A stretch of DNA of 64,000 bases from Fluoribacter dumoffii NY 23 (GCF_000236165.1 NZ_CM001373.1:1750777-1814776), one strand, 5' to 3'. Shown: positions 1 to 8,602, counted from the stretch's first letter. Made by a program: numbers and translations. Notes: generated by a model not told the origin, from the sequence alone.

Positions 1-1209
1 ACTGGTGATGATAATCTGATCCGCATGTTTACTGGCAACAGTCCCCATTACTGGCCTTTTGGATTTATCCCTGTCCCCTCCACACCCAAACACTACCCAC
101 AAACGCCCTTTTTTTAATTGATTTAAGGTGGTTAGGGCATTCTCCAAAGCATCAGGAGTATGAGCATAATCAACAAGAACATAAGGGGCATTGGCAACAA
201 TTTCCATGCGTCCGGGAGCTGCTTTTAATTGGGCCATTACCTCAATAATCTGTGCAGGCGCATAACCAAAAGCCAATAAACTGCTGAATATGGCCAAGCT
301 GTTATAAATATTGAACTGCCCTAGCGCGTTTATTTTTAATTGATGCTGCCCCCAGGGAGAGTGCACTTCAATTGCTGTACCATGGATGTCCATAGACCAA
401 TTTGCAGCTTTTACATCACACTCCTGATGTATCCCATAAGTTAATTTTTTAACATGAGGTTTGACCACGGCAGCCATTTTTTGCTGATAAGGATCATCTT
501 TATTAATAATTGCCCATTCTAATGACTCTCTGGCAAATAGCATGGATTTTGCCATGGCATAATTTTCCATATTGAGATGATAATCCAGATGGTCCAGCGT
601 CAGGTTAGTGAATATGGCCTGTTTAAATTCAATAGCATCTACACGATGTTGTGCCAAAGCATGAGAGGATACTTCCATACTTACGTTTTGGATGCCTTGG
701 TTTGTGTATTCATGTAATAATTTCTGCAAGCACAGTGAATCAGGAGTAGTGTTATCCAAAAGTTGAAGATTATTCACCTCTCCCTGGCCAATAGTGCCTA
801 TATATGCTGCTCCCTGCCCCAGTAAATGGTGAGCCTGGGCTAATTGATAAGCTATAGTTGTCTTGCCATTGGTTCCAGTTACGCCAGTTATTGTTAAAAA
901 GCGACCTGGGTCCCCATAAAACTGTTTGGCGATTGCAGCAAGCTGGGTAGCTAACTCAGGGACAGGAACACATGGAATTGTCTCAGGTAATGTAACATTT
1001 TCAGGAAATTGACAGGGATCATAAGCTATTGCTACAGCCCCTGCTGCCCGTGCCTTCTCTATAAATAACCGACCATCCGCCGCTGCACCTGCATAAGCTA
1101 TAAATAAATCACCGGGCTGAATACGACGACTGTCATTTTCAATGCCAGAGAGAGTACAATCCGATTTGCTGTGATGCATCCAGGGTTTTAATAATTGTGA
1201 AAGTTTCAT
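1..1209 (-). CDS. murE: MurE, UDP-MurNAc-tripeptide synthetase (3' end beyond window)
   Basis: Cytoplasmic Mur ligase that adds meso-diaminopimelate to UDP-MurNAc-L-Ala-D-Glu. The frame is open from ATG at 1209 to the window edge, giving 403 codons of a family normally near 480-500 residues, so the C-terminal domain with the DAP-selecting DNPR motif is cut off. The translation begins MKLSQLLKPWMHH and carries the ATP-binding loop TGTNGKTT at residues 111-118, followed by the Mur-ligase stretch NLTLDHLDYH. It is the last visible gene of the dcw cluster, 50 nt downstream of ftsI. The dapD and dapE genes elsewhere in this window make its amino-acid substrate. The call is firm; the truncation is due only to the window. 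Confidence 0.95.
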   Translation of the reverse strand, partial: MKLSQLLKPWMHHSKSDCTLSGIENDSRRIQPGDLFIAYAGAAADGRLFIEKARAAGAVAIAYDPCQFPENVTLPETIPCVPVPELATQLAAIAKQFYGDPGRFLTITGVTGTNGKTTIAYQLAQAHHLLGQGAAYIGTIGQGEVNNLQLLDNTTPDSLCLQKLLHEYTNQGIQNVSMEVSSHALAQHRVDAIEFKQAIFTNLTLDHLDYHLNMENYAMAKSMLFARESLEWAIINKDDPYQQKMAAVVKPHVKKLTYGIHQECDVKAANWSMDIHGTAIEVHSPWGQHQLKINALGQFNIYNSLAIFSSLLAFGYAPAQIIEVMAQLKAAPGRMEIVANAPYVLVDYAHTPDALENALTTLNQLKKGRLWVVFGCGGDRDKSKRPVMGTVASKHADQIIITS

Positions 1210-1259
1210 CACTTTATTCCTAATAAGTTCTAAATACCGCTTGGTACTGTAAGTGCAAA

Positions 1260-2930
1260 TTATCCTACCAACTCATCCGTAGGAATATTAAATAATCGCA
1301 AAGCCCCTGACATGACTTTGGCAAACAAGGGAGCAGCAACTGCTGCTGCATAGTAACCTTTACGGGAAGGCTCATGAATAATTACCACAACAACAAATTT
1401 GGGTTTTGAAACCGGTGCAATTCCGATAAAACTTGCAGTATATCTTCTATCCTTGTAACCATCTTTTCCTGCCACCCGTGCTGTCCCGGTTTTACCAGCT
1501 ACCCGATATCCTGGTACCCTGGCTGATTTTCCCGTACCCTCTTTACCCAAAACAGCTTCCATCATCGAAAGAACTTGTTGAGCAGTTTCAGGTTTTATCA
1601 CCTGCACACCAGGTGGTGGCGGATCATTATGCAGCAAAGTAACCGGAATTAATTTACCTTTATTTGCAAAAACCATATTGGCCTTGGCTAATTGCAAGGC
1701 TGTAACTGATAATCCATAGCCAAAACTCAAAGTAGCCAACACAAAAGGATTCGCATCTTTAACGTTAACAATGCCTCCTTCACTTTCTCCCGGATAAGTA
1801 CTTTCGGTTCGTTGTCCAAAACCACAACGTTGCAGCAAACCAATTAATTGTTCTGGAGGACTTGCCAACACCATTTTGGTTACCCCGACGTTGCTTGAAT
1901 GTTGCAGTACCCCGGTGACATCGAGGATCCCATAATTATGGATATCCCGAACGGTACGGCCATGTACAGTCATCCAGCTTGGATTCGTGTCAATAATAGT
2001 TGTCGGTGTAAACAACCCAGTTTCCAAAGCACTGGCGATACTAAATGTTTTAATAACAGAACCAGGCTCAAACGTATCTGTTACTGCCCTGTTTCTATAA
2101 GTATCTTTATCATAGCGTCCACGCGAATTAGGATTATAGGAAGGGACATTAGCCATCGCCAAAATCTCGCCGTTTTCTGTGTCAACAACGACTACAGAAC
2201 CCGATTTTGCACCGAACTCCTCAACCGTTTTGTTTAACTCACTGTAAGCCAAATATTGTAAACGCCTGTCGATACTTAGAGCCATATCACGGCCGGGGCG
2301 AGGTTCTTTGATAACTCCCAATTCGTCGATTATTCTTCCCAAACGATCTTTGATCACTCTTTTTTTGCCAACAATACCTTTCAGCCAATCTTGATAGGCA
2401 AGCTCTATTCCTTCGAGGCCTTGATCATCCACATTGGTAAAACCGATTAATTGGGAGATACTGTCTGAATCAGGATAATAACGCTTGAACTCTTTCTGGA
2501 AATTAACCCCGGGAATTTTAAGCGCCTTTATTTTTTTAGTTAAAGGAGGAGGTAATTGTCTTTGCAGGTAGAGAAATTCCAGTCCTTTATTTTCGGCATC
2601 TACTATTTTTCTACTTAGCTGTTGAGGAGTTAAATTAAGATAGTCAGCTAACGACATAAATTGTTCTTTATCAGGTGAAAACTCCTTAGGGTTCACCCAG
2701 ACCGATTCAACAGGAGTACTGATTGCCAATGGTGTGCCATTCCTGTCCATAATCATTCCTCGGTGTGCAGGAATATCTACAACACGTAAACTGCGGGCAT
2801 TACCTTGTCCTTGCAAAAATTGCCGATGAAGTACAGTCAAATCAACCATACGCCAAATTAAAATGATTAAAAGCAGGGAAAAAAAGGAAGATACTATAAT
2901 CAGTCTGTTTATATGCGTTGAGTTTTTCAT
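1260..2930 (-). CDS. ftsI: Peptidoglycan D,D-transpeptidase FtsI (PBP3)
   Basis: Divisome transpeptidase that cross-links septal peptidoglycan in the periplasm. A single N-terminal membrane anchor lies at about residues 10-27, followed by a PBP dimerisation domain (RGMIMDRNG near 57-65) and the transpeptidase domain. The catalytic motifs are complete: SVIK at 291-294, SSN at 345-347 and KTG at 480-482. The length of 556 residues is normal for the family. ATG at 2930 is the only sensible start, but I see no good Shine-Dalgarno sequence in front of it. The gene is separated from ftsL by a 273-bp repeat-rich gap instead of the usual tight junction. Confidence 0.97.
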   Translation of the reverse strand: MKNSTHINRLIIVSSFFSLLLIILIWRMVDLTVLHRQFLQGQGNARSLRVVDIPAHRGMIMDRNGTPLAISTPVESVWVNPKEFSPDKEQFMSLADYLNLTPQQLSRKIVDAENKGLEFLYLQRQLPPPLTKKIKALKIPGVNFQKEFKRYYPDSDSISQLIGFTNVDDQGLEGIELAYQDWLKGIVGKKRVIKDRLGRIIDELGVIKEPRPGRDMALSIDRRLQYLAYSELNKTVEEFGAKSGSVVVVDTENGEILAMANVPSYNPNSRGRYDKDTYRNRAVTDTFEPGSVIKTFSIASALETGLFTPTTIIDTNPSWMTVHGRTVRDIHNYGILDVTGVLQHSSNVGVTKMVLASPPEQLIGLLQRCGFGQRTESTYPGESEGGIVNVKDANPFVLATLSFGYGLSVTALQLAKANMVFANKGKLIPVTLLHNDPPPPGVQVIKPETAQQVLSMMEAVLGKEGTGKSARVPGYRVAGKTGTARVAGKDGYKDRRYTASFIGIAPVSKPKFVVVVIIHEPSRKGYYAAAVAAPLFAKVMSGALRLFNIPTDELVG

Positions 2931-2948
2931 GGATATTTATCCATCTGT

Positions 2949-3139
2949 AGCCAGGGTGGAGGCAAACCGCACAGCCCATCAAGTAAGGAAAAACTTCCTT
3001 TCCCAATGATGGGAGAGGGAACGGGATGCAGATTCTCATCCACCCTGGCTGGTACCCTTCCTATGGAAGGATACTTCCCTTAACCTATGGCATGCAGCAC
3101 CATAACCCAAGTTATTACTAGAAATCCCGGGTTATGGCA
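2949..3139. repeat. Inverted-repeat-rich element between ftsL and ftsI
   Basis: The 273-bp gap 2931-3203 has no credible gene. It contains a perfect 12-bp inverted repeat (AGCCAGGGTGGA at 2949-2960 and its complement at 3039-3050). Inside this arm pair lies a second one, CCCATC near 2975 with GATGGG near 3008. A small hairpin CCTTCC/GGAAGG sits at 3056-3070, and a further pairing of CATAACCC with GGGTTATG lies near 3102-3139. The CCTGGCT core of the 12-bp arm recurs in palindromes downstream of valS. I read this as a non-coding palindromic (REP/MITE-like) insertion inside the dcw transcription unit. The structures are seen directly; the mobile origin is inferred. Confidence 0.6.
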
Positions 3140-3203
3140 TGGCCTCCACCCAGTCTACGTTATTAAAACAAACGGCAATGGTACTCGTTTAAAATAAAAA
3201 CTT

Positions 3204-3545
3204 CTACTGCTGAGCTTGTAACCAGTAAGTATTTTTAGTGTTAGGTAAAACCATTTGCAATTTATCACTAGCCAGTTCCTCGACCCGCGCTGGAGTTGCC
3301 AAACTTGCCTGTTCAAGCAGTAACTGTCCCCATTGCAACTGTAAGTAGTGTGTTAACTGCTCCTGTTGTTCAACCTGGTTTAACGTCACTCGATATGAAT
3401 TGGTACTGTATACCACAGCCAAAGCACTCACTAATACAGCCACTAATAATATAATCAGCATGTATAATGACTTTGACATCTGCATATCTGCCAGTTGACC
3501 ATTAAATAAAGTCCCTTGATTAATTACTCTCGCTGCAGCGTTCAT
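3204..3545 (-). CDS. ftsL: Cell division protein FtsL
   Basis: Small bitopic divisome protein that works with FtsB and FtsQ to activate septal synthesis by FtsW-FtsI. The 113 residues show a short cytoplasmic tail, one membrane segment at about 27-47 and a periplasmic helical, coiled-coil-prone part ([19 protein letters not shown]). Size and layout are typical for FtsL, which is weakly conserved in sequence, so the call rests largely on position. The ATG overlaps the rsmH stop as ATGA (4-nt overlap), implying translational coupling. Confidence 0.88.
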   Translation of the reverse strand: MNAAARVINQGTLFNGQLADMQMSKSLYMLIILLVAVLVSALAVVYSTNSYRVTLNQVEQQEQLTHYLQLQWGQLLLEQASLATPARVEELASDKLQMVLPNTKNTYWLQAQQ

Positions 3546-4468
3546 GCTAATTTCTCCCCCACTCTAAGTACAGCGCTTCGAGCCCTGACATTCTCTTTTA
3601 CTTCACTTTCTTGTGGCATAATCGCCTTACCTATCCTTTTAAAATTTGTTGATAACTCTTCATAACGTATGGGCACTTCCGGAGGGGGTTTCTCCCCTTG
3701 CTCTTTATCGCGCATAAACTGTTTGACTATGCGATCTTCAAGGGAGTGAAAACTAATCACAGCCAATCTTCCCTTGGGTGCCAAAACATTAATGCACTGT
3801 TCCAAACAGCTCTTTAAATCGTTGAGTTCCTGATTGATATAAATTCGTATTGCTTGAAACACCCGTGTTGCAGGATGCTTGTGTTTTTCCCATTTGGGAT
3901 TTGCTTCCTTTACAATTTCCGCCAATTGCAATGTTGTGGATATAGGCGCAATGGTTCGGGCGGCAACAATTGCCTTGGCGATACGGCCTGCAAAACGCTC
4001 TTCTCCGTATAATCTAAATACAGAAGCCATTTCTTCCGCTTCCGCCTCATTAACAAACCGGGCCGCACTCAGAGGTTGAGATTTATCCATACGCATATCT
4101 AACGGCCCTTGTTGCATAAAACTAAAGCCTCTTTCCGGATTATCCAGCTGCGGGGAAGACACTCCCAAGTCCAACAAAATGCCATCTACCTTTCCCAATA
4201 CGCCTGCTTCCGCAGCAAATTCCTGAATTCTGGCGAATGAGCCTTGGAATATATGAAACCTTTTGTCCTGACCCAAATGTTCTTTAGCATATTCAATAGC
4301 ATCTAAATCTTTATCTATGGCGAACAAACGACCCTGATCGTTTAAATGACGTAAAATTTCCCGACTATGGCCCCCTCGCCCAAAAGTACCATCAAAATAG
4401 ATCCCGCCGCTTTTAATAGCCAGGGCTTCTATAGATTCATTTAGTAACACTGATTGATGCATTGCCAT
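3542..4468 (-). CDS. rsmH: 16S rRNA (cytosine1402-N4)-methyltransferase RsmH
   Basis: SAM-dependent methyltransferase (formerly MraW) that modifies C1402 in the decoding centre of 16S rRNA. The 308-residue length is normal. The SAM-binding segment [16 protein letters not shown] lies near residues 23-38, and the family signature [20 protein letters not shown] follows at about 98-117. The C-terminal part keeps [13 protein letters not shown]. It lies 10 nt downstream of mraZ and overlaps ftsL by 4 nt, as in standard dcw clusters. Confidence 0.96.
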   Translation of the reverse strand: MAMHQSVLLNESIEALAIKSGGIYFDGTFGRGGHSREILRHLNDQGRLFAIDKDLDAIEYAKEHLGQDKRFHIFQGSFARIQEFAAEAGVLGKVDGILLDLGVSSPQLDNPERGFSFMQQGPLDMRMDKSQPLSAARFVNEAEAEEMASVFRLYGEERFAGRIAKAIVAARTIAPISTTLQLAEIVKEANPKWEKHKHPATRVFQAIRIYINQELNDLKSCLEQCINVLAPKGRLAVISFHSLEDRIVKQFMRDKEQGEKPPPEVPIRYEELSTNFKRIGKAIMPQESEVKENVRARSAVLRVGEKLA

Positions 4469-4478
4469 TATGTTTCCA

Positions 4479-4937
4479 TTACAAAGAAAACGTTTTCATT
4501 TCCTCGGGTAATCCACCAGTTCCAGAACTTTCTTCAGCCAACCATTGTTCACGTCGGGTTTCCCAAAGATCCTTATCCCATACTTCAAACTTATTTCCTT
4601 GGCCTATCATCACGACATCTTTTTCCAAATGTGCATAATTTCTTAAAACTGTAGGTAATAAAACCCGTCCATTCGCGTCGAGTTCCACATCAGTCGCATG
4701 ACCAATCAAAAGACGCTGAATTCTGCGTGCTGCAGCATTAAAACTGGGTAATTTTTGTAAATTATTTTCAATTATTTGCCATTGAGCCGCAGTGTAGAGC
4801 AGTAAACATGTTTCTTCAGTATCAATGGTCACCACCAAAGGAGTTTTTTCTTCAGCACCCAGGGCAGAGCGATAACGCGTAGGGATAGCTAAGCGCCCTT
4901 TAGTATCAATGGTGATGGCATTTATTCCACGAAACAT
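4479..4937 (-). CDS. mraZ: Transcriptional regulator MraZ
   Basis: First gene of the dcw cluster. It encodes a DNA-binding regulator of two tandem AbrB-like SpoVT/MraZ domains that represses its own operon. The 152 residues start [19 protein letters not shown] and include the second-repeat stretch [13 protein letters not shown], both diagnostic. The family binds direct repeats of TGGG at 10-nt spacing, and such repeats lie immediately upstream, so autoregulation is likely. Followed at 10 nt by rsmH. Confidence 0.96.
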   Translation of the reverse strand: MFRGINAITIDTKGRLAIPTRYRSALGAEEKTPLVVTIDTEETCLLLYTAAQWQIIENNLQKLPSFNAAARRIQRLLIGHATDVELDANGRVLLPTVLRNYAHLEKDVVMIGQGNKFEVWDKDLWETRREQWLAEESSGTGGLPEEMKTFSL

Positions 4938-4965
4938 GGTTTCCTTTTATGCGGAAGATATTAGC

Positions 4966-5040
4966 TCCCACAATTCTCCACTTTTTTATTATTTTACCCC
5001 ACTTTTATACACTATAGAAACACATTTCTCCATGCGTCAA
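4966..5040 (-). promoter_or_regulatory. mraZ promoter with MraZ-box-like repeats
   Basis: On the minus strand TTGACG (5040-5035) is followed after 18 nt by TATAGT (5016-5011), a good sigma-70 type promoter. Downstream of it three GTGG(G/A) boxes lie in the same orientation at 5002-4998, 4981-4977 and 4971-4967. The last two are exactly 10 nt apart and the first is 21 nt away, matching the spacing of known MraZ operators. Sequence and spacing are visible; binding is inferred. Confidence 0.65.
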
Positions 5041-5087
5041 GATAAAAACCCACTTTTTAGGTAATTTAGTTAGGCATAACAAAATAG

Positions 5088-5661
5088 ATGATTAAAAACA
5101 GATCTTTGTATGGAAATTTTGATCAAAAGTGGATTTTAAACAAGAAACATCAAGACACAAAGATTAAAGGGATAAATTGCAAAGCCAAACGGGAAGCTCA
5201 CACCTCAAAGAGGGCGCGTGTTAATGACAAAATTGGGATGAGCGTAGTGGCTCTTCAAATAACGCAAAAATCTTTTTGGCAGGATGAAAAAAAATTATAC
5301 GAAAGCGTGTTGCCTGAATATAAAAATTTAAAAGAACAGTTCACTCAATCCATAACAAAATTATTACAATCAGATAACAAGGCCTACAGAAAAGACTTCG
5401 ACATAGTGGTAAAAAATATTATCAAGCTTTAAAAACTCTTAAGAATTGTCAACTTTTCATGGCGGGTTCATTACTTCGGCATGAGCGTTATTTAAATGAT
5501 CAATATGATTTTTGGCTACAGGAAATCGATCTGTATAAAAAAGAAATTTATTTGCTCCTTGAAAAAAGATTATAACTTCCCTGGGAAAAAATAATGAAGT
5601 CTCTATTCAGGCAATTGCTACTTTGTATGAAAATGCATATACACAGTCCTTTGGTAATTGA
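5088..5661 (+). pseudogene. Frameshifted unknown gene (two single-base shifts in A-tracts)
   Basis: Three overlapping reading frames join into one plausible protein of about 190 residues. Frame one runs from ATG 5088 to a stop at 5430-5432. A second frame continues in phase after the six-A tract at 5411-5416, reading KKYYQALKTLKNCQLFMAGS, and stops at 5573-5575. A third continues after another six-A tract (5562-5567), reading SLGKNNEVSIQAIATLYENA and ending at TGA 5659-5661. Each junction needs one extra A, so two independent single-A losses (or homopolymer sequencing errors) explain the breaks. The product is hydrophilic, with no signal peptide or motif I recognise. No function can be assigned. 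Confidence 0.6.
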
Positions 5662-5727
5662 CTAATAGAAACCCTCCCCGGTTGAGAGTGCAGAAACATA
5701 AGGTTTTAAATCTGATAGTCTGTAGGT

Positions 5728-6495
5728 TTAATTATTCATTAAAGCAGCTAATCTAATCCCCTGCAGAACCAAATCAGGAACCAAATGATCATATAATCCC
5801 TGCTTTTCAAATAGAGAGGCAAATCCACCTGTTGCCAAAACCAAAGCGTTCTCATCGCTGAAAGCTTCTTGATTCAGCCGATGAATTAATTCACGGCAAG
5901 CACCAATAGCCCCATAATAAACCCCAGACTGTATGCTTTCTATGGTTGAGCGCCCTACGGGGTTTTCGATCTTTATAATTTCTACCGCGGGTAATTTAGC
6001 AGTGTTTTTTGATAAAGCATCTACCGACAACCGGACCCCTGGTAAAATAGCTCCTCCCATATAAACCTTCTGGGCACTAATAACGCAGAACGTAGTTGCC
6101 GTGCCGAAATCAATAACAATTATGTTTTGATTGGGATAACTGTGAGTTGCTGCAATTGCATTTGCGATTCTATCGGCACCAACTTCTATTGGGTTACGAT
6201 ATTTGATATTTAAACCTGTTTTTACTCCTGCTTGTAACAGGAAAGGTTCTAAAGAAAAATATTTGACACAAGCTGAGCGCAGTGAATAATCAATTTGGGG
6301 TACTACAGAGCAAATACCAATTTGTTTGATTGCATCAGGAGAACAATCATTCTCCCGCAAAACTGTTTTTAGAAAGATTCCCAATTCATCTGATGTAGCT
6401 ACTTTAGACGTATGCCGAAAACGGAGTTTTATTTCTTCCCCATCAAAAACACCACCGTAGATATGAGAGTTTCCAACATCAATGCATAGAATCAT
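5728..6495 (-). CDS. coaX: Type III pantothenate kinase CoaX
   Basis: Catalyses the first step of coenzyme A synthesis, phosphorylating pantothenate. CoaX enzymes belong to the ASKHA (actin/hexokinase) fold. The 255-residue protein has the phosphate-1 motif MILCIDVGNSHIYGG with Asp6, the GADRIAN segment (about 102-108), the second Asp-rich motif VIDFGTATTFCVI (about 127-139) and GGAILPG. It stands alone between the broken gene at 5088 and an L,D-transpeptidase gene. Confidence 0.95.
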   Translation of the reverse strand: MILCIDVGNSHIYGGVFDGEEIKLRFRHTSKVATSDELGIFLKTVLRENDCSPDAIKQIGICSVVPQIDYSLRSACVKYFSLEPFLLQAGVKTGLNIKYRNPIEVGADRIANAIAATHSYPNQNIIVIDFGTATTFCVISAQKVYMGGAILPGVRLSVDALSKNTAKLPAVEIIKIENPVGRSTIESIQSGVYYGAIGACRELIHRLNQEAFSDENALVLATGGFASLFEKQGLYDHLVPDLVLQGIRLAALMNN

Positions 6496-6617
6496 GAACG
6501 AGCATCCGGTATTAAAAAATCACGATAGTAAATTGCGTTTTACTTATTGGCAAGCTGTTCACCGGAAAAATCAAGTTCAACCAGGATTTTGCTTATTAAT
6601 TGAATAGTTCACTTCCT

Positions 6618-6643
6618 AAAAAAAAGCCCTACACATGCAGGGC
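6618..6643 (-). terminator. Intrinsic terminator after the 6711 L,D-transpeptidase gene
   Basis: On the minus strand GCCCT (6643-6639) pairs with AGGGC (6630-6626) across an 8-nt loop and is followed directly by eight T residues (6625-6618). It lies about 70 nt after the stop of the transpeptidase gene, the classic rho-independent arrangement. Confidence 0.8.
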
Positions 6644-6710
6644 AGTAGTGGAGATTCCTGTAATTATTAATGTGGGCTCAGGAATAAAATTCTTTCCTGG
6701 GATCACCTGA

Positions 6711-7268
6711 CTAGTAAGGTTTAACAACCACTGTAGTACCAATATCAGCAAAGTCTTCGTTTAACCATTTTGCTGCACTGGGCAAAACCCGGATACAGCC
6801 ATGGCTTGCGTTGTAGTTTGGTACTTCATAGGCGGCATGGATGGAATAACCGCCATGGAAATGCATACAGTAAGGCATTCTTGCACCACCATGTGTTTCC
6901 AAGGGATAAATACTGGAAGTACAATCTTCCCCTTTTTTGGAATAGATACTGAATGTTCCGGTAACAGTATGGCAGGGTTTACCCTCATCCTCACAAAAAT
7001 CCTTCCCGCCGGAGGCACTACCAGTATTTACCCTGTTACCCTCTTTATCGTAAGCCGCCCATGCAGTTGCTTTAGGGTCAAATACGATTACCTTCTTCCC
7101 TGTAGCAGGTCTTTTTATGGGAAAATAATTAGCTCCCTTATGGTCAGCCGCCATGCTCATTGTATAATGTGTGTACCCCGCATCATCAACTATAGGGACT
7201 GATCTATCCATGGAAGCACAGGATGTAGCTAAAGCACATACTGGAACTAACACTAGATATTTTTTCAC
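6711..7268 (-). CDS. YkuD-type L,D-transpeptidase lipoprotein
   Basis: Predicted lipid-anchored periplasmic enzyme. The N-terminus has a lipobox ending LATSC with the lipidated Cys at residue 17. The C-terminal half carries the YkuD signature: HFHGGYSIHAAYEVP followed by SHGCIRV, giving the nucleophile Cys158. Family members form 3-3 peptidoglycan cross-links or attach proteins to the wall; which applies here cannot be read from sequence. The domain is compact, and the protein (185 residues) is shorter than E. coli YbiS/ErfK because no LysM domain is present. A clear paralogue lies at 59260-59868, with the same VDDAGY-type and FDPK..AWAAYD segments. Confidence 0.88.
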   Translation of the reverse strand: MKKYLVLVPVCALATSCASMDRSVPIVDDAGYTHYTMSMAADHKGANYFPIKRPATGKKVIVFDPKATAWAAYDKEGNRVNTGSASGGKDFCEDEGKPCHTVTGTFSIYSKKGEDCTSSIYPLETHGGARMPYCMHFHGGYSIHAAYEVPNYNASHGCIRVLPSAAKWLNEDFADIGTTVVVKPY

Positions 7269-7382
7269 TTTATTTCTCCCTCTTTTTTCTTATTTATCGG
7301 GAGCTTTAAAAATAGGTTTAGGTTTTTTTATAATTTTTTTTTACATAGTGTATTTTTTGTGCGCTTGCCGTTTATATAATGG

Positions 7383-7745
7383 CTAGCTTTTTGGTTGTTT
7401 TGGGAGCATATACTTAATAGCTCGTTTTAGCTGTTTGTCGGTGCATTCAAAGCACCCGCCTCTTGGCGGCATCGCATTTAGCCCTTCATTGGTATGCTCA
7501 AAGAGAACTTTCATTCCTTGTTGTAAACGCACCTTCCAATCAGCCTCATTTCCAATTCGGGGTGCACCCAGGGGAATTAAGGGTTTACTCGCATGACAAT
7601 TCACGCAAAAATGATTATATATTTCTTTCCCTTCATTTTTATCGCCACTAATTGATTGCAAAAACTCCTGGGGATGATGAGTCTCCGCATAAACAGGTTG
7701 GAGTAGCAAAAAAACTAGGGTATAAATAGTGTAGTGTATCCTCAT
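7383..7745 (-). CDS. Small exported c-type cytochrome
   Basis: A 120-residue protein with a signal peptide (about residues 1-20, ending VYA) and one haem-binding motif CVNCH at 47-51. A downstream Met in NAMPPRGG is the probable axial ligand. The pattern GKEIYNHFCVNCHA...AMPPRGGCFECTDKQL resembles the cytochrome c5 class, including the extra CxxC pair often seen there. It is a likely periplasmic electron carrier, but the redox partner is not evident. It is divergent from flgA with a short intergenic region. Confidence 0.85.
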   Translation of the reverse strand: MRIHYTIYTLVFLLLQPVYAETHHPQEFLQSISGDKNEGKEIYNHFCVNCHASKPLIPLGAPRIGNEADWKVRLQQGMKVLFEHTNEGLNAMPPRGGCFECTDKQLKRAIKYMLPKQPKS

Positions 7746-7760
7746 GTACTCTCCGGAAAA

Positions 7761-7777
7761 TTGGCATACTATTTGCT
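7761..7777 (+). promoter_or_regulatory. Sigma-54 (RpoN) type promoter for flgA
   Basis: TTGGCATACTATTTGCT has GG at 7763-7764 and GC at 7775-7776, exactly 12 nt apart as required for -24/-12 promoters (consensus TGGCAC-N5-TTGC). The predicted start, about 12 nt after the GC, is shortly upstream of flgA. In Legionella the flagellar cascade uses FleQ with RpoN for early genes, which fits. Confidence 0.75.
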
Positions 7778-7811
7778 AATTACTGCACGTTATTCAAAGA
7801 GGAATTAGTTG

Positions 7812-8513
7812 GTGAAAAAAAGCATACTAAGGGTTTTACTATTTTTTGCAAGTACTGCATTGAATGCTGAGGCTATTCAATCGCCCGAAATTCTATCAAA
7901 TAAAATAGAACAATATATACGGAACGAACTTGCTTCATATAATGAAGGAAAAATTCTGGTTACAGCAGATAAAATTGATTCGCGTTTAAACCTTCGAGCA
8001 TGCGCTGAAGACCACTTGATTGTTTTTAACCCTTATCAGGCCCCAATTTTAAATACAAGCACTATGGGCATAAAATGCCAAGAAATTGACAATCGCTGGT
8101 CATTATATGTCCCTGTTAAAATAACCGTACTTAAAACAATATATGCAGCAAAACGACCTCTTCTCAAAGGAACCCGAGTAACTGAAAATGATATATATCA
8201 AACAGAAATGGATGTACAAAAATTAAATCATGGCTATTTTAGTGAAAAAGATCTATTAATAGGGGAAGTTTGCAAACAAAATATTCCACAAAACAGCCCG
8301 CTTACCCCCAATAATATTGAAGCCGCCAAACTGATTCATAAAGGGGAGCGAATTTCTATCGTCGTTAATGATAATAATTTGACTGTGAGCATGGATGGTG
8401 TTTCTATGGAAGAAGGTTCTTTGGGTGAAACCATTAAAGTGCGTAACCTTTCATCAAAAAAAATAATTGAAGCCCAGATCACTGGAGCAAAAAAAGTGAA
8501 TGTGATTATTTAA
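7812..8513 (+). CDS. flgA: Flagellar P-ring assembly chaperone FlgA
   Basis: Periplasmic chaperone needed to assemble the FlgI P-ring around the flagellar rod. An N-terminal signal peptide (ending LNAEA) is followed by the SAF-like domain typical of the C-terminal half (AAKRPLLKGTRVTENDIYQ, then the V-rich beta region to the end). Length is about 233 residues, normal for FlgA. Two starts compete: TTG at 7809 and GTG at 7812. I chose GTG because AGAGGA at 7798-7803 lies 8 nt from it. It is the first gene of flgA-flgM-flgN and has its own sigma-54 type promoter. Confidence 0.92.
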   Translation: MKKSILRVLLFFASTALNAEAIQSPEILSNKIEQYIRNELASYNEGKILVTADKIDSRLNLRACAEDHLIVFNPYQAPILNTSTMGIKCQEIDNRWSLYVPVKITVLKTIYAAKRPLLKGTRVTENDIYQTEMDVQKLNHGYFSEKDLLIGEVCKQNIPQNSPLTPNNIEAAKLIHKGERISIVVNDNNLTVSMDGVSMEEGSLGETIKVRNLSSKKIIEAQITGAKKVNVII

Positions 8514-8543
8514 TAAAAAAATCAATAACTAAGGAAAATTTTC

Positions 8544-8570
8544 TAAAGATTTTTAAAAATAAGCCGATAC
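8544..8570 (+). promoter_or_regulatory. Sigma-28 (FliA) promoter for flgM
   Basis: TAAAGATT (8544-8551), an 11-nt spacer and GCCGATAC (8563-8570) match the flagellar sigma-28 consensus TAAAGTTT-N11-GCCGATAA in 14 of 16 positions with exact spacing. It lies between flgA and flgM, so flgM and flgN can be expressed late in the flagellar cascade independently of flgA. Confidence 0.85.
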
Positions 8571-8602
8571 ATTTAGAAGTCAAACGTGATTGAGGATAAA
8601 TT

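Noticed and set aside
5411..5417. Programmed -1 ribosomal frameshift at A AAA AAT
   Set aside because: A second shift of the same kind is needed at 5562-5567 and no strong downstream stem is seen, so gene decay or sequencing error is simpler; kept only as an alternative.
6801..7202. 133-codon plus-strand open frame
   Set aside because: Antisense to the L,D-transpeptidase gene, which has a full set of family motifs.
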